A stretch of DNA of 5,940 bases, taken from positions 1 through 5,940 of the forward strand of contig DBXU01000112.1 in NCBI GenBank assembly GCA_002310075.1, given 5' to 3'. Positions 1 to 5,940 of this stretch are shown here, piece after piece (position 1 is the first letter of the stretch; each line of letters opens with the position of its first letter). Under the pieces are notes generated by a model. It did no database searches, was not told the origin of the DNA, and worked only from the letters and a program-made list of their open reading frames with translations. A program made the translations under genes and the position numbers. The stretch comes from Bacteroidales bacterium UBA1204. Its GTDB lineage: Bacteria; Bacteroidota; Bacteroidia; Bacteroidales; F082.

Positions 1-215
1 CCCGCTCCGGCATCCACGTAGTAGCCATAATATAAAAAGGTGAAACTGATTTTGGCCACGTCGCCGTTGGCGTCTTTCTCCACGTGGGCGCGAAACGAGT
101 TGATAAGGTCGCCGCTGTGGGTGGGCAGAAACCGCAGCTTTGCGATTCTCATTTCCCACCGCTGGACGGTGATTTCAGCCCATTGCTTCAGGTCAACAAT
201 ATGTTCCTGGTCCAT
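1..215 (-). CDS. Partial gene (first 71 codons), possible HK97-gp10-like head-tail joining protein
   Basis: The frame starts at the ATG at 215 and runs open to the left edge, so the C-terminus is missing. The start is well fixed: a TGA lies two codons upstream in the same frame (TGA-CTT-ATG), and the next in-frame ATG is only at residue 22. It overlaps the end of the 154-aa gene by 23 nt. The visible protein begins MDQEHIVDLKQWAEIT, continues as an amphipathic basic helix rich in Trp/Arg (WAEITVQRWEMRIAKLRFLP), then HSGDLINSFRAHVE, strand KISFTFLYYGYYVDAGAG at the edge. A helix, then S-G-x-L-x-x-S-F, then a strand with Y-G-x-Y-V-D-x-G is the layout of HK97-gp10-like tail completion/neck proteins, where the matching stretch is usually Y-x-x-Y-V-E-x-G. 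Assignment is inferred from that pattern; the missing half would decide it. Confidence 0.8.
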   Translation of the reverse strand, partial: MDQEHIVDLKQWAEITVQRWEMRIAKLRFLPTHSGDLINSFRAHVEKDANGDVAKISFTFLYYGYYVDAGA

Positions 216-657
216 AAGTCAAATCGGTGTCTTCGGAAAAGTACAGTGTAAACTCGTAACCTGTGAAGTTGGCACCTGCATTACGCACCCCCCATGGGAT
301 TCTATCCCATTCCCAGTCCTTCAGATATTCATCATCTTCGTCATGGATAGCGAGGATAGAAAGGATGCGCTTCATCAACTTGAAGCACTCCTGCTGCACT
401 TTCTGTCGGTCGCCGTCCTTCGGCACCATCTTCATAACCCAGATGGATTGCGAAGTCTTGTCGAAGCCGCCAGGTCGGAACGAAAACTCTCCTATCTCGC
501 TGTTTTCGAGCACAAAAATCGGCGATATGTTTTTGGTTTGGACAAGTGAAACGATGCCATCAAAGCCTCCTGCCGATTCGATGACCTGTTCCTTGACATT
601 ATAGATGGCTGCTACATAGCCATTCAATCTTTTACGGAGATAGTCTAATGTGAGCAT
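193..657 (-). CDS. 154-aa phage protein, possible tail terminator or neck protein
   Basis: The ATG at 657 lies 2 nt after the preceding stop (TAA-CC-ATG), mirroring the junction before it; the stop TGA at 193 falls inside the next gene, giving a 23-nt overlap. There is no signal peptide or membrane span. The N-terminus (1-28) is helical (LTLDYLRKRLNGYVAAIYN), followed by strands (GIVSLVQ, SPIFVLE, EFSFRPGG, SIWVMKMV), a charged helix (82-104), an acidic, Trp-rich turn (W115, W117, W122) and a final strand GYEFTLYFSED (133-143). Size, the helix packed against a sheet, and the strand GYEFTLYF near the end resemble tail terminator proteins (lambda gpU / SPP1 gp17 type), which cap the head-proximal end of the tail. 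The adjacent gene looks like a head-tail joining protein, which fits. This is a fold impression, not an identified family; a baseplate-associated or purely phage-specific role is possible. Confidence 0.86.
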   Translation of the reverse strand: MLTLDYLRKRLNGYVAAIYNVKEQVIESAGGFDGIVSLVQTKNISPIFVLENSEIGEFSFRPGGFDKTSQSIWVMKMVPKDGDRQKVQQECFKLMKRILSILAIHDEDDEYLKDWEWDRIPWGVRNAGANFTGYEFTLYFSEDTDLTYGPGTYC

Positions 658-659
658 GG

Positions 660-977
660 TTAATCTTCTTTTTGTTCGAATTCGTCTAATGGATCTTCTT
701 CTGGTTCCGCTTCACGGCCATGGCTCCGCTTCCCTCCCACCTCGATAGTGGTGTTGCCTTTGGTCACCCTGGCCGTTCCTCCTTTTTCGATGTACTCGGG
801 CAGCTTCGTGAGGAAGGTCAGCAAGGCCGCCGCGCCCGTGATTTCGCCGATGAAGGCCAGCACGCTCCGGTCGATGACCGCCGTGGGTGGGAGGATGAAT
901 GCGGCAATGCCCAGCCCAAGGCTCACAATCATTGCGAGGTGTACGTACCAGTCGACTGCTTTCAGAAACTTTGCCAT
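660..977 (-). CDS. Small two-span membrane protein, holin candidate
   Basis: This 105-aa protein starts at the ATG at 977, 2 nt after the preceding stop (TAG-CC-ATG), and ends with TAA at 660. Two hydrophobic helices are visible: about residues 11-30 (YVHLAMIVSLGLGIAAFILP) and 38-57 (SVLAFIGEITGAAALLTFLT), joined by a short PTAVIDR turn. The second contains Glu45 and the first His13. The C-terminal half is soluble and charged: basic at 65-88, then strongly acidic (EAEPEEDPLDEFEQKED). Two spans, small size and a charged C-terminus fit class II-like holins, which form pores in the inner membrane and release or activate the endolysin. No endolysin gene is visible in the window, so the lysis role is unconfirmed. 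Alternatives are a superinfection-exclusion membrane protein or a membrane-anchored assembly factor. That it is a two-span membrane protein is well supported; that it is a holin is a guess from context. Confidence 0.86.
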   Translation of the reverse strand: MAKFLKAVDWYVHLAMIVSLGLGIAAFILPPTAVIDRSVLAFIGEITGAAALLTFLTKLPEYIEKGGTARVTKGNTTIEVGGKRSHGREAEPEEDPLDEFEQKED

Positions 978-979
978 GG

Positions 980-2386
980 CTATAGATTATTTATGGGGTA
1001 ATACCTAAGTTCCAAAGACTCCAGTGCGCCCTCCGTTTCGAAGTGTACGCTCACGCCTTCCTTGATGCTGATTTCGACTGGGCTTTCATCATAGCCTATC
1101 GTAAACTCACCTTCCTTTGTGCCATTGATGAAGTAGTACACCGTCTCCATCTTCTGGCTTTCGTCGTTGTCAAACAAGACGTACAGCATATCGGAAGGAA
1201 TGGTGACGGGCTCAGTCGCACCATGACTGAAGGCGACAAACACCTTGGTCGTTTCGTCGTAGAGTTCATCGGCGTGGTCGGCCACCGATTGGTGCAAGCT
1301 ACGGTCGGGCCGCTCGGTGTCGGCCACCACGTTTTCGGTCTCGTTCAGGATATAGCTGAACGGCGAGCCTGCCAACTGGCCGAAGTCGCTCATGGAGAGT
1401 TCTGAGCTGTCGACCACGATTTCCAAGTATTTCATCGTCTCGGGGTCGTATTTCTCGGCACCTTGCTTGGCGGTCAGCAATTCGTAGATCCAATTGCGTT
1501 GGCGGTTGGGCACCTGGCCGATGTGCTGTGTCCACTTACGCATGTCGTTGGTATCGTCCAAGGCGCGGTATTGGCGGCCAAATCGACCGATGTTGTGGGT
1601 GATGTCGGGCGCGAGCACGTTCTCACCCTTGCAGATCAGCGTGTCGATACCGCCCAAGGCATTGACGAAGAGGAAGTATTTCTCGTGGCCGCTGCGTTCC
1701 TCGTAGATGTAGCGTTGGCGGCAAACCTCACCATCCTTGACGTTACTAAGGATAAGGTCGTAATAGCCAAGCAACGAACTGGGCAACACGTTGGCCATTC
1801 TGATGAGGCGGCTGTAGCGCACATTGCAGCTATACACGCCTTCATCCGCGTCAGTCTTTACGGTGACATCCATCGAGGTGCCGTTTCTCCGATAGAAGCG
1901 GGCCGTGAGTTCGCACAACGCACCATCATCCCACCAAGTCAGCCATTCAGGGGCTTCGTAGTTGGTGGTTTTCTCAATGGGTTGGTTGGTGAGGAAATTG
2001 GCCCTGCCCCATTCGTAGAACGGCGTTTCCGACTTCAGTCGGGCGTTGGCCACATACCACGAGATGGTGTTGCTGTCGCCAGGTGTGTCTTCGCCAACGA
2101 CGACCTCGAATGTGGCTGTGAATTGGCGGCGATATTCCGTATGGGTGATCTCATCGTTGCCCGTGGTCGGGATGATGGTCTTCAGATAGACATCGTAAAG
2201 CCCACGGAAATCAATGGAGATTTGTCCGTTGAAGTCGGGTGCATAGATACCCTTGAATACGACCTCGTTGCCGATGCTCAGGATGGCCAGCAAGGTTCTG
2301 TTGGTCGTGATGACGAAGGGCGGTACCTCGTTTTTGGCATAGGTGTAACCGGAGGAAGGTTTCTGTGAAAATTCACTGATATTCAT
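980..2386 (-). CDS. Uncharacterised 468-aa beta-rich phage structural protein, possible tail-tip/adhesion component
   Basis: I do not recognise a named family. The start is the ATG at 2386 (MNISEFSQKPSSGYTY); the stop is TAG. There is no signal peptide or membrane segment. Residues 20-235 look like alternating beta strands (VPPFVITTNRTLLAIL, EVVFKGIYAP, QISIDFRGLYDVYL, FTATFEVVVG), consistent with one or two beta-sandwich domains. A central YFLFVNALGGIDTLICKG stretch (237-254) has an N-x-x-G-G-x-D core that I associate with uncharacterised Bacteroidota phage proteins. Residues 265-375 are more helical and charged. Residues 390-468 form a compact beta-rich end (VTIPSDMLYVLFDND, TVYYFINGTKEGEFTIGYD, VEISIKEGVSVHFET), which could be a separate Ig- or carbohydrate-binding-like domain. 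Downstream of the tape measure and baseplate-like genes, such a protein is plausibly exposed at the tail tip and involved in host contact. That role is inferred from context and composition only. Confidence 0.88.
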   Translation of the reverse strand: MNISEFSQKPSSGYTYAKNEVPPFVITTNRTLLAILSIGNEVVFKGIYAPDFNGQISIDFRGLYDVYLKTIIPTTGNDEITHTEYRRQFTATFEVVVGEDTPGDSNTISWYVANARLKSETPFYEWGRANFLTNQPIEKTTNYEAPEWLTWWDDGALCELTARFYRRNGTSMDVTVKTDADEGVYSCNVRYSRLIRMANVLPSSLLGYYDLILSNVKDGEVCRQRYIYEERSGHEKYFLFVNALGGIDTLICKGENVLAPDITHNIGRFGRQYRALDDTNDMRKWTQHIGQVPNRQRNWIYELLTAKQGAEKYDPETMKYLEIVVDSSELSMSDFGQLAGSPFSYILNETENVVADTERPDRSLHQSVADHADELYDETTKVFVAFSHGATEPVTIPSDMLYVLFDNDESQKMETVYYFINGTKEGEFTIGYDESPVEISIKEGVSVHFETEGALESLELRYYPINNL

Positions 2387-2428
2387 GTCTGCAATATTAT
2401 TCCTGTGTGTGTTTCAATGAGTGACAAA
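2387..2428 (-). promoter_or_regulatory. 42-bp gap with a weak, distant ribosome-binding-like site
   Basis: This is the only real spacer in the operon, between the 705-aa and 468-aa genes. On the minus strand it contains AGGA (2404-2401), 14 nt before the ATG at 2386, with an A/T-rich stretch between them. The spacing is longer than the usual 5-9 nt, so the site may be weak or coincidental; Bacteroidota often initiate in A/T-rich leaders without Shine-Dalgarno pairing. No hairpin or terminator was seen in it. Confidence 0.25.
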
Positions 2429-4546
2429 TCATGCGGGCACCGCCGTAAAAACGAAGGTCACGGTTTTGTTGGCGAAGGTCTGTTGGCACTCGAATGTTTG
2501 AACTGGAGGGCTTAGCTCCGGCTCATTTTCGATGATCTCTTGGTAATAGATTGTGATGACGGCTCGGCGAGGAAGTGTTACGACATCGCCTTGCGAAGGT
2601 GTGCCAGGATTCAACTCTTCGCCTACATACTGCACCGAATAGTTGCCGTAGGCCAGATAATGCGACTCCACTCCCCAATTCGTGTCGGGGACTTCGATGT
2701 CGCCGAAGTTGGGACCACCGCCCATCTGCGTCCAACAGCCTTGCACCACCTGCAAGATGTTGCTTTCGACTTCCCAGACATACTCCGACATGGCGCTGGG
2801 CAGTATGGCACTGTCGGTGATGCCGTTGATGTAGGTCTTCACCAGCATGTACTTTGCCTCAGTCAGCCCCTGCTTTGCCGCTATGGGTGCCGACAGGCTG
2901 ACCGGCAACAAGTGCTGCCCTTGGCAGAACTTCAGGCGCGTCATGTCCATGCCGAGGATTTGACCGATGGTGAAGCGCACCCTGCCGTCAAGGTAGGTGG
3001 GATGGTTCAGCAAGATGTTGTTGAACTTGCTCCAACAAGCATCGTATAGGTCGTATGGCGTGGTACCGAAGCCAAGCTCCATGAAGTGCTTGTCGTTTTC
3101 GGGCAGCTTATACGGGATGACCGGCTGTGTCGTGGCTTGGGTGTAATAAAAGAAGTGCTCGCTGTCCGTCACGGCCTGCACGACAATGATATCCTGCTTG
3201 TCGTCGGTGGCCGAGTCGTTGTACGAAGTGTGGGCATGTTTGCGGTCGCCGATGAAAGGCGCGACCCAAATCGCTCCGGCCTTGCCTTCGCAAAGCATGA
3301 GCGGGATAACATCCGATTGGCTGAATTCTTCCGTTTCGGCACTGTTGGCACGGTCGTAAGTGAAATGGTTGGTGCCAAGAAGTTTCAGCTTGTAATGCTG
3401 AAAGTTCGAGTCAAACAGGCTGCCGTAGAACTGGCCAGTGGCCCGCCTGAGCAACAGCGAGTTTTGCACCGGTGGCGTGGCCGTCGGAAATTGTCCGAAT
3501 TCGATTTCATTGACGTAGGCAAAATCGCCGTACTTCTCAATCAGTTGGTCGAAAGTGTCGGCTGCTGGGTCAGTGCCTTCAATCGAGTTGGTCGGTGTCA
3601 TCACCACACGCTTGCTGGGATTGAGCTGTACGGTGAAATCGTCCTCCACGATGGGGGTGATATCCATGTCGGCACCGATGGCCAACATGGTTTCCATCGA
3701 AACCACCCTCACCTTGCGGCTGTTTGAATCCACCACCGGCTGCACGTGCCACTTGTTGTTAAGCCAGGTCAAAAAATCGTGCAAGGTACAACTCGGGACG
3801 AGGTCCTTATAAAACAAGGTGACGGTCTGGTTGCAGAGGCAGTCTGAGTAGTTGTGTACGATGACCAGCCTTTGGAAGGGCCATTCGGCCAGGCAGTTTT
3901 CCGTCACCTCGTAGCCAAGGAGAAAGAAAAGCAGCTCCACGAGCCTCGAAAGCTTCAGGAAGGGTGCGAGTCCATAGCCTTCAGGCACTGAGTTGATGGA
4001 ATCGCCCTCGTGGATGGTCGTTTCATACACCAGCATATTATTTTCAGTCCTGTTGTTCCATTGGTATTTCGTCACGCCGTTTTCCTCGTAGGGCGACACG
4101 GCCACGGGAAACACCTTGAAGTCGGAATCGGCACCTTCGTAGACGCGCTGCAGCACCTCAATGGCTGCACTGACGGTTCCGAACACTTCGGTCTTGTTGG
4201 CAAAAATCTCCTTCAGAGTCTTGTTTTTCGACGATATGTAAAGGTCGCTGTTGTCGATGTAGAACGAGGCATTGACGCCCTTGCTGCTGTGTACGGTGTC
4301 GAATGCCAGTTGCCCATTCTTACGGATGGGTCCCACTTCGAGAATGGCATCCACTTTGTCGTCGTAGGCTTCGGCGCGGTCGATGCGTTCGCGGTGGTCG
4401 ATGGCGGCCAAGTTCCTCGACGACGATGGCAATGTGGCCGGAACGCTTGAATCGCCTTCGTCCAACAGGAGCGGGTTGCTCCTTTCCATATTGAAATAGA
4501 AATCGCGAGGCAGGTCGATTTCCCCGTTACGAGTCGTCAGCTTCAT
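2429..4546 (-). CDS. Uncharacterised 705-aa phage tail protein, probable distal tail/baseplate component
   Basis: I do not recognise a named family. The start chosen is the ATG at 4546, which overlaps the tape measure stop as ATGA and begins MKLTTRNGEIDLPRDF. The frame stays open upstream to 4852, but that part lies inside the tape measure gene and translates to Arg/His/Pro/Cys-rich sequence unlike a real protein. There is no Shine-Dalgarno, so translational coupling is likely. Residues 25-60 contain an SVPATLP stretch followed by NLAAIDHRERIDRA, a pattern I recall from Bacteroidota prophage proteins next to tape measure genes. Residues 195-215 are hydrophobic (KLSRLVELLFFLLGYEV), but this looks like a buried helix rather than a membrane span. 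A CxC pair sits at 236/238, with several other single cysteines. The rest alternates short beta strands and loops with many aromatics, and the C-terminus (655-705) is beta-rich. No signal peptide is seen. Position directly after the tape measure suggests a distal tail or baseplate role; this is inference from gene order. Confidence 0.88.
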   Translation of the reverse strand: MKLTTRNGEIDLPRDFYFNMERSNPLLLDEGDSSVPATLPSSSRNLAAIDHRERIDRAEAYDDKVDAILEVGPIRKNGQLAFDTVHSSKGVNASFYIDNSDLYISSKNKTLKEIFANKTEVFGTVSAAIEVLQRVYEGADSDFKVFPVAVSPYEENGVTKYQWNNRTENNMLVYETTIHEGDSINSVPEGYGLAPFLKLSRLVELLFFLLGYEVTENCLAEWPFQRLVIVHNYSDCLCNQTVTLFYKDLVPSCTLHDFLTWLNNKWHVQPVVDSNSRKVRVVSMETMLAIGADMDITPIVEDDFTVQLNPSKRVVMTPTNSIEGTDPAADTFDQLIEKYGDFAYVNEIEFGQFPTATPPVQNSLLLRRATGQFYGSLFDSNFQHYKLKLLGTNHFTYDRANSAETEEFSQSDVIPLMLCEGKAGAIWVAPFIGDRKHAHTSYNDSATDDKQDIIVVQAVTDSEHFFYYTQATTQPVIPYKLPENDKHFMELGFGTTPYDLYDACWSKFNNILLNHPTYLDGRVRFTIGQILGMDMTRLKFCQGQHLLPVSLSAPIAAKQGLTEAKYMLVKTYINGITDSAILPSAMSEYVWEVESNILQVVQGCWTQMGGGPNFGDIEVPDTNWGVESHYLAYGNYSVQYVGEELNPGTPSQGDVVTLPRRAVITIYYQEIIENEPELSPPVQTFECQQTFANKTVTFVFTAVPA

Positions 4547-5940
4547 CTTGAACCAAGTTTTTTGAATTTCAGGGTTTGGGCATCGAGTTCCTCGATGTCT
4601 TTGCGTACAACGTAGGCGCGGATGGCACCGTCGGCCATCACACGGCGGATGGCAGCTTCCACGGCGGCTTCGATGTCGATTTGTTCGGGCATCGTTGCCG
4701 ACGAGCCACCGCCCTTGCCGGGGGTGAAGCCACCATCGGCGAAGCCGCGACTCATGGAGCCGCTTCGTCCGTGGCTTCCGCTCTTGCGGTAACGCTCCAG
4801 GTTGGCGAACATCACGGGGTTCTTCCTCACCATCCATGCGGGGCCTACCCATTCCCTACCCTTTTCGCCCACGGTGGTCAGGGTGGTATGGTCTTCAGTG
4901 TAGCCGCCTTCGGCGTAGCCGGTCATCTTGCGTTCGCCTGTCTTGGGAGCCGATGAAGAGCCTCCACCGCTGACACTGGCATTTTTGATGGCGTTGCGCT
5001 GGGAAACAATAGTGGCAATCTCAATTGCGGTTGTCGCGGCGATGATGGCTGCGAAGATGCCGCCCAACACAGGGTTGCCGCCCGCCGCCGCAAAGGCTTC
5101 CACCGCCGCCAATGCACCAGATGCAATCGCCTTGGCTATGTTGATAACCATATCCACGTCGGCGTACTTCTTTTGCATATCCAGTTTCTTCTGCTCGTAT
5201 TCAGTCTCGATGCGTTCCCGCTCTTCGGCATTATCCCCGGCAGCCGTGAGTTGTGCCTGGTACTCGGCTTCCATCTTCGCCGTTTCCGACTCCTTCAGTG
5301 CGTTGGCGAAATTCGATGCCATCTCGGCGTAACGGTTCACCTCCTGCGCTATCTTTGCCGCAAAACCAAGTTTTTGGTCCATTTTCGCTTTCTCGAACTC
5401 TTCATCAGAAAGCAGGCCGTCTTTGTGGAGTTTCTCGATCCACTTCATTTCGGTCTCATATTGGGTACGTGCCGAATCCTCCGTGATGGCGGCGCGTATG
5501 TCGGCGGCCTTGGCCAATATTTTCTCTTGGAAGGCTTCATATTGCTCAATCCTTGCGTCAAATTCCTTGTCGGTTTCACCGGGAATGGTGCCAAGTTTTT
5601 CACGGTAGCCTTGTCTTCGTTGGTTGTCGCGGAGTTTGTTGAAATCCTCGTCGCTCATGTTCTGGTCGGGATGCTCTGAGGCATACACCTTCATCATCTC
5701 CTCCATCTCTTCCTTGACTCGCTTCTTTTCCGCCTCCAAAGCTTTGATATGGTCATCGAGCATCTTGTTTCTGATGGCCGAATCGTCCTGACCGTATTTC
5801 CGAGCCAATTCCAAAAGAGCCTCGTAATGCTTTACCTTCATCTGATAGACCAAGGAATTATAGTCGGCTTCGCCCATCTCGCCCGAAAGCCATGCCACTT
5901 TCAGGCTCTTTTCTTGGAAGTTCATGAAAGCCTCCATTTG
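4543..5940 (-). CDS. Phage tail tape measure protein, C-terminal part (N-terminus off window)
   Basis: This protein sets tail length and is packed inside the tail tube during assembly. The reading frame is open through the right edge (the last visible codon is CAA), so the N-terminal part is missing; residues are counted here from the ATG at 5937, giving 464 visible residues. Residues 10-260 are long charged helices with probable coiled coil, including two similar hairpin-like units (about 12-42 and 165-196, with G-E-M-G-E-A-D-Y and G-L-L-S-D-E-E-F turns). Residues 262-311 form an Ala/Ile-rich hydrophobic stretch typical of tape measure C-termini. A Gly/Ser linker follows (322-329), then GYAEGGYT (340-347), VGEKGREWVGPAWMV (356-370) and a second GFADGGFT (398-405). 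The tail ends in a charged helix (420-464). The stop overlaps the next start as ATGA. The tape measure call rests on this architecture, which is familiar from Bacteroidota prophages, and is inferred without a search. Confidence 0.92.
   Translation of the reverse strand, partial: QMEAFMNFQEKSLKVAWLSGEMGEADYNSLVYQMKVKHYEALLELARKYGQDDSAIRNKMLDDHIKALEAEKKRVKEEMEEMMKVYASEHPDQNMSDEDFNKLRDNQRRQGYREKLGTIPGETDKEFDARIEQYEAFQEKILAKAADIRAAITEDSARTQYETEMKWIEKLHKDGLLSDEEFEKAKMDQKLGFAAKIAQEVNRYAEMASNFANALKESETAKMEAEYQAQLTAAGDNAEERERIETEYEQKKLDMQKKYADVDMVINIAKAIASGALAAVEAFAAAGGNPVLGGIFAAIIAATTAIEIATIVSQRNAIKNASVSGGGSSSAPKTGERKMTGYAEGGYTEDHTTLTTVGEKGREWVGPAWMVRKNPVMFANLERYRKSGSHGRSGSMSRGFADGGFTPGKGGGSSATMPEQIDIEAAVEAAIRRVMADGAIRAYVVRKDIEELDAQTLKFKKLGSR

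Noticed and set aside
40..549. A 169-codon plus-strand frame opposite the 154-aa gene and the partial gene
   Set aside because: It is antisense to two genes that are well supported by start/stop arrangement; composition is not protein-like across its length.
1299..1535. A 78-codon minus-strand frame inside the 468-aa gene
   Set aside because: It is an out-of-frame shadow of the same strand, Arg/Pro-rich, with no independent start signal.
1463..2368. A 301-codon open frame on the plus strand opposite the 468-aa gene
   Set aside because: It lies entirely antisense to a gene with convincing protein composition and tight operon spacing. It is Val/Gly/Asp-rich in the way expected of the complement of GC-biased codons, and shows no recognisable motif.
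2387..2428. A Bacteroidota-type promoter (TTTG ... TAATATTG) in the 42-bp gap
   Set aside because: The -7-like TAATATTG differs from TAnnTTTG, and the 25-nt spacing to TTTG is longer than the usual 19-21. A start there would give an almost leaderless transcript.
3086..3727. A 213-codon plus-strand open frame (and another at 2540-3049) opposite the 705-aa gene
   Set aside because: Both are antisense shadows, with His/Val/Gly-rich composition, no domain and no promoter or ribosome-binding signal.
980..4546. Diversity-generating retroelement variable region in a tail gene
   Set aside because: Tail proteins of Bacteroidota phages are known DGR targets, but I see no near-repeat template, no reverse transcriptase and no characteristic lectin-fold C-terminus in the window.
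4547..4852. Extended N-terminus of the 705-aa protein starting at 4852
   Set aside because: The extra 102 codons overlap the tape measure gene and encode Arg/His/Pro/Cys-rich sequence. The ATGA junction at 4546 gives a natural start.

Overview
The window reads as part of the late (tail/structural) module of a tailed phage or prophage, most likely from a Bacteroidota host. All genes lie on the minus strand, so transcription runs from position 5940 down to 1. Two things point to Bacteroidota. The C-terminal part of the tape measure protein has the hydrophobic Ala/Ile-rich segment followed by EGGYT and VGEKGREWV motifs that I associate with Bacteroides/Prevotella-type prophages. Most starts also lack a Shine-Dalgarno sequence, as is usual in that phylum. 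Base composition looks close to half GC by eye. No gene allows a species call, and nothing here separates a free phage from a prophage.

Layout in transcription order: (i) the C-terminal part of a tail tape measure protein, open at the right edge (5940-4543); (ii) a 705-aa protein of unknown fold, probably distal tail/baseplate (4546-2429), joined to the tape measure gene by an ATGA start-stop overlap; (iii) a 42-bp gap; (iv) a 468-aa beta-rich protein, probably a tail-tip or adhesion component (2386-980); (v) a 105-aa protein with two membrane segments and a charged C-terminus, a holin candidate (977-660); (vi) a 154-aa protein of the size and general make-up of a tail terminator or neck protein (657-193); (vii) the first 71 codons of a gene whose YGYYVDAGAG stretch recalls HK97-gp10-like head-tail joining proteins (215-1, cut by the left edge).

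Spacing is very tight: a 4-nt overlap, a 42-nt gap, two 2-nt gaps and a 23-nt overlap. This suggests one polycistronic late transcript with translational coupling. The expected joint role is to build the tail around the tape measure (i), cap its distal end with the baseplate and adhesion proteins (ii, iv), and complete the head-proximal end (vi, vii), with (v) possibly acting in lysis. No RNA genes, CRISPR array, insertion sequence, attachment site, clear promoter or terminator was found. The most notable points are the placement of neck/terminator-like genes downstream of the distal tail genes, with a holin-like gene between them, and two large proteins that I cannot assign to a named family.
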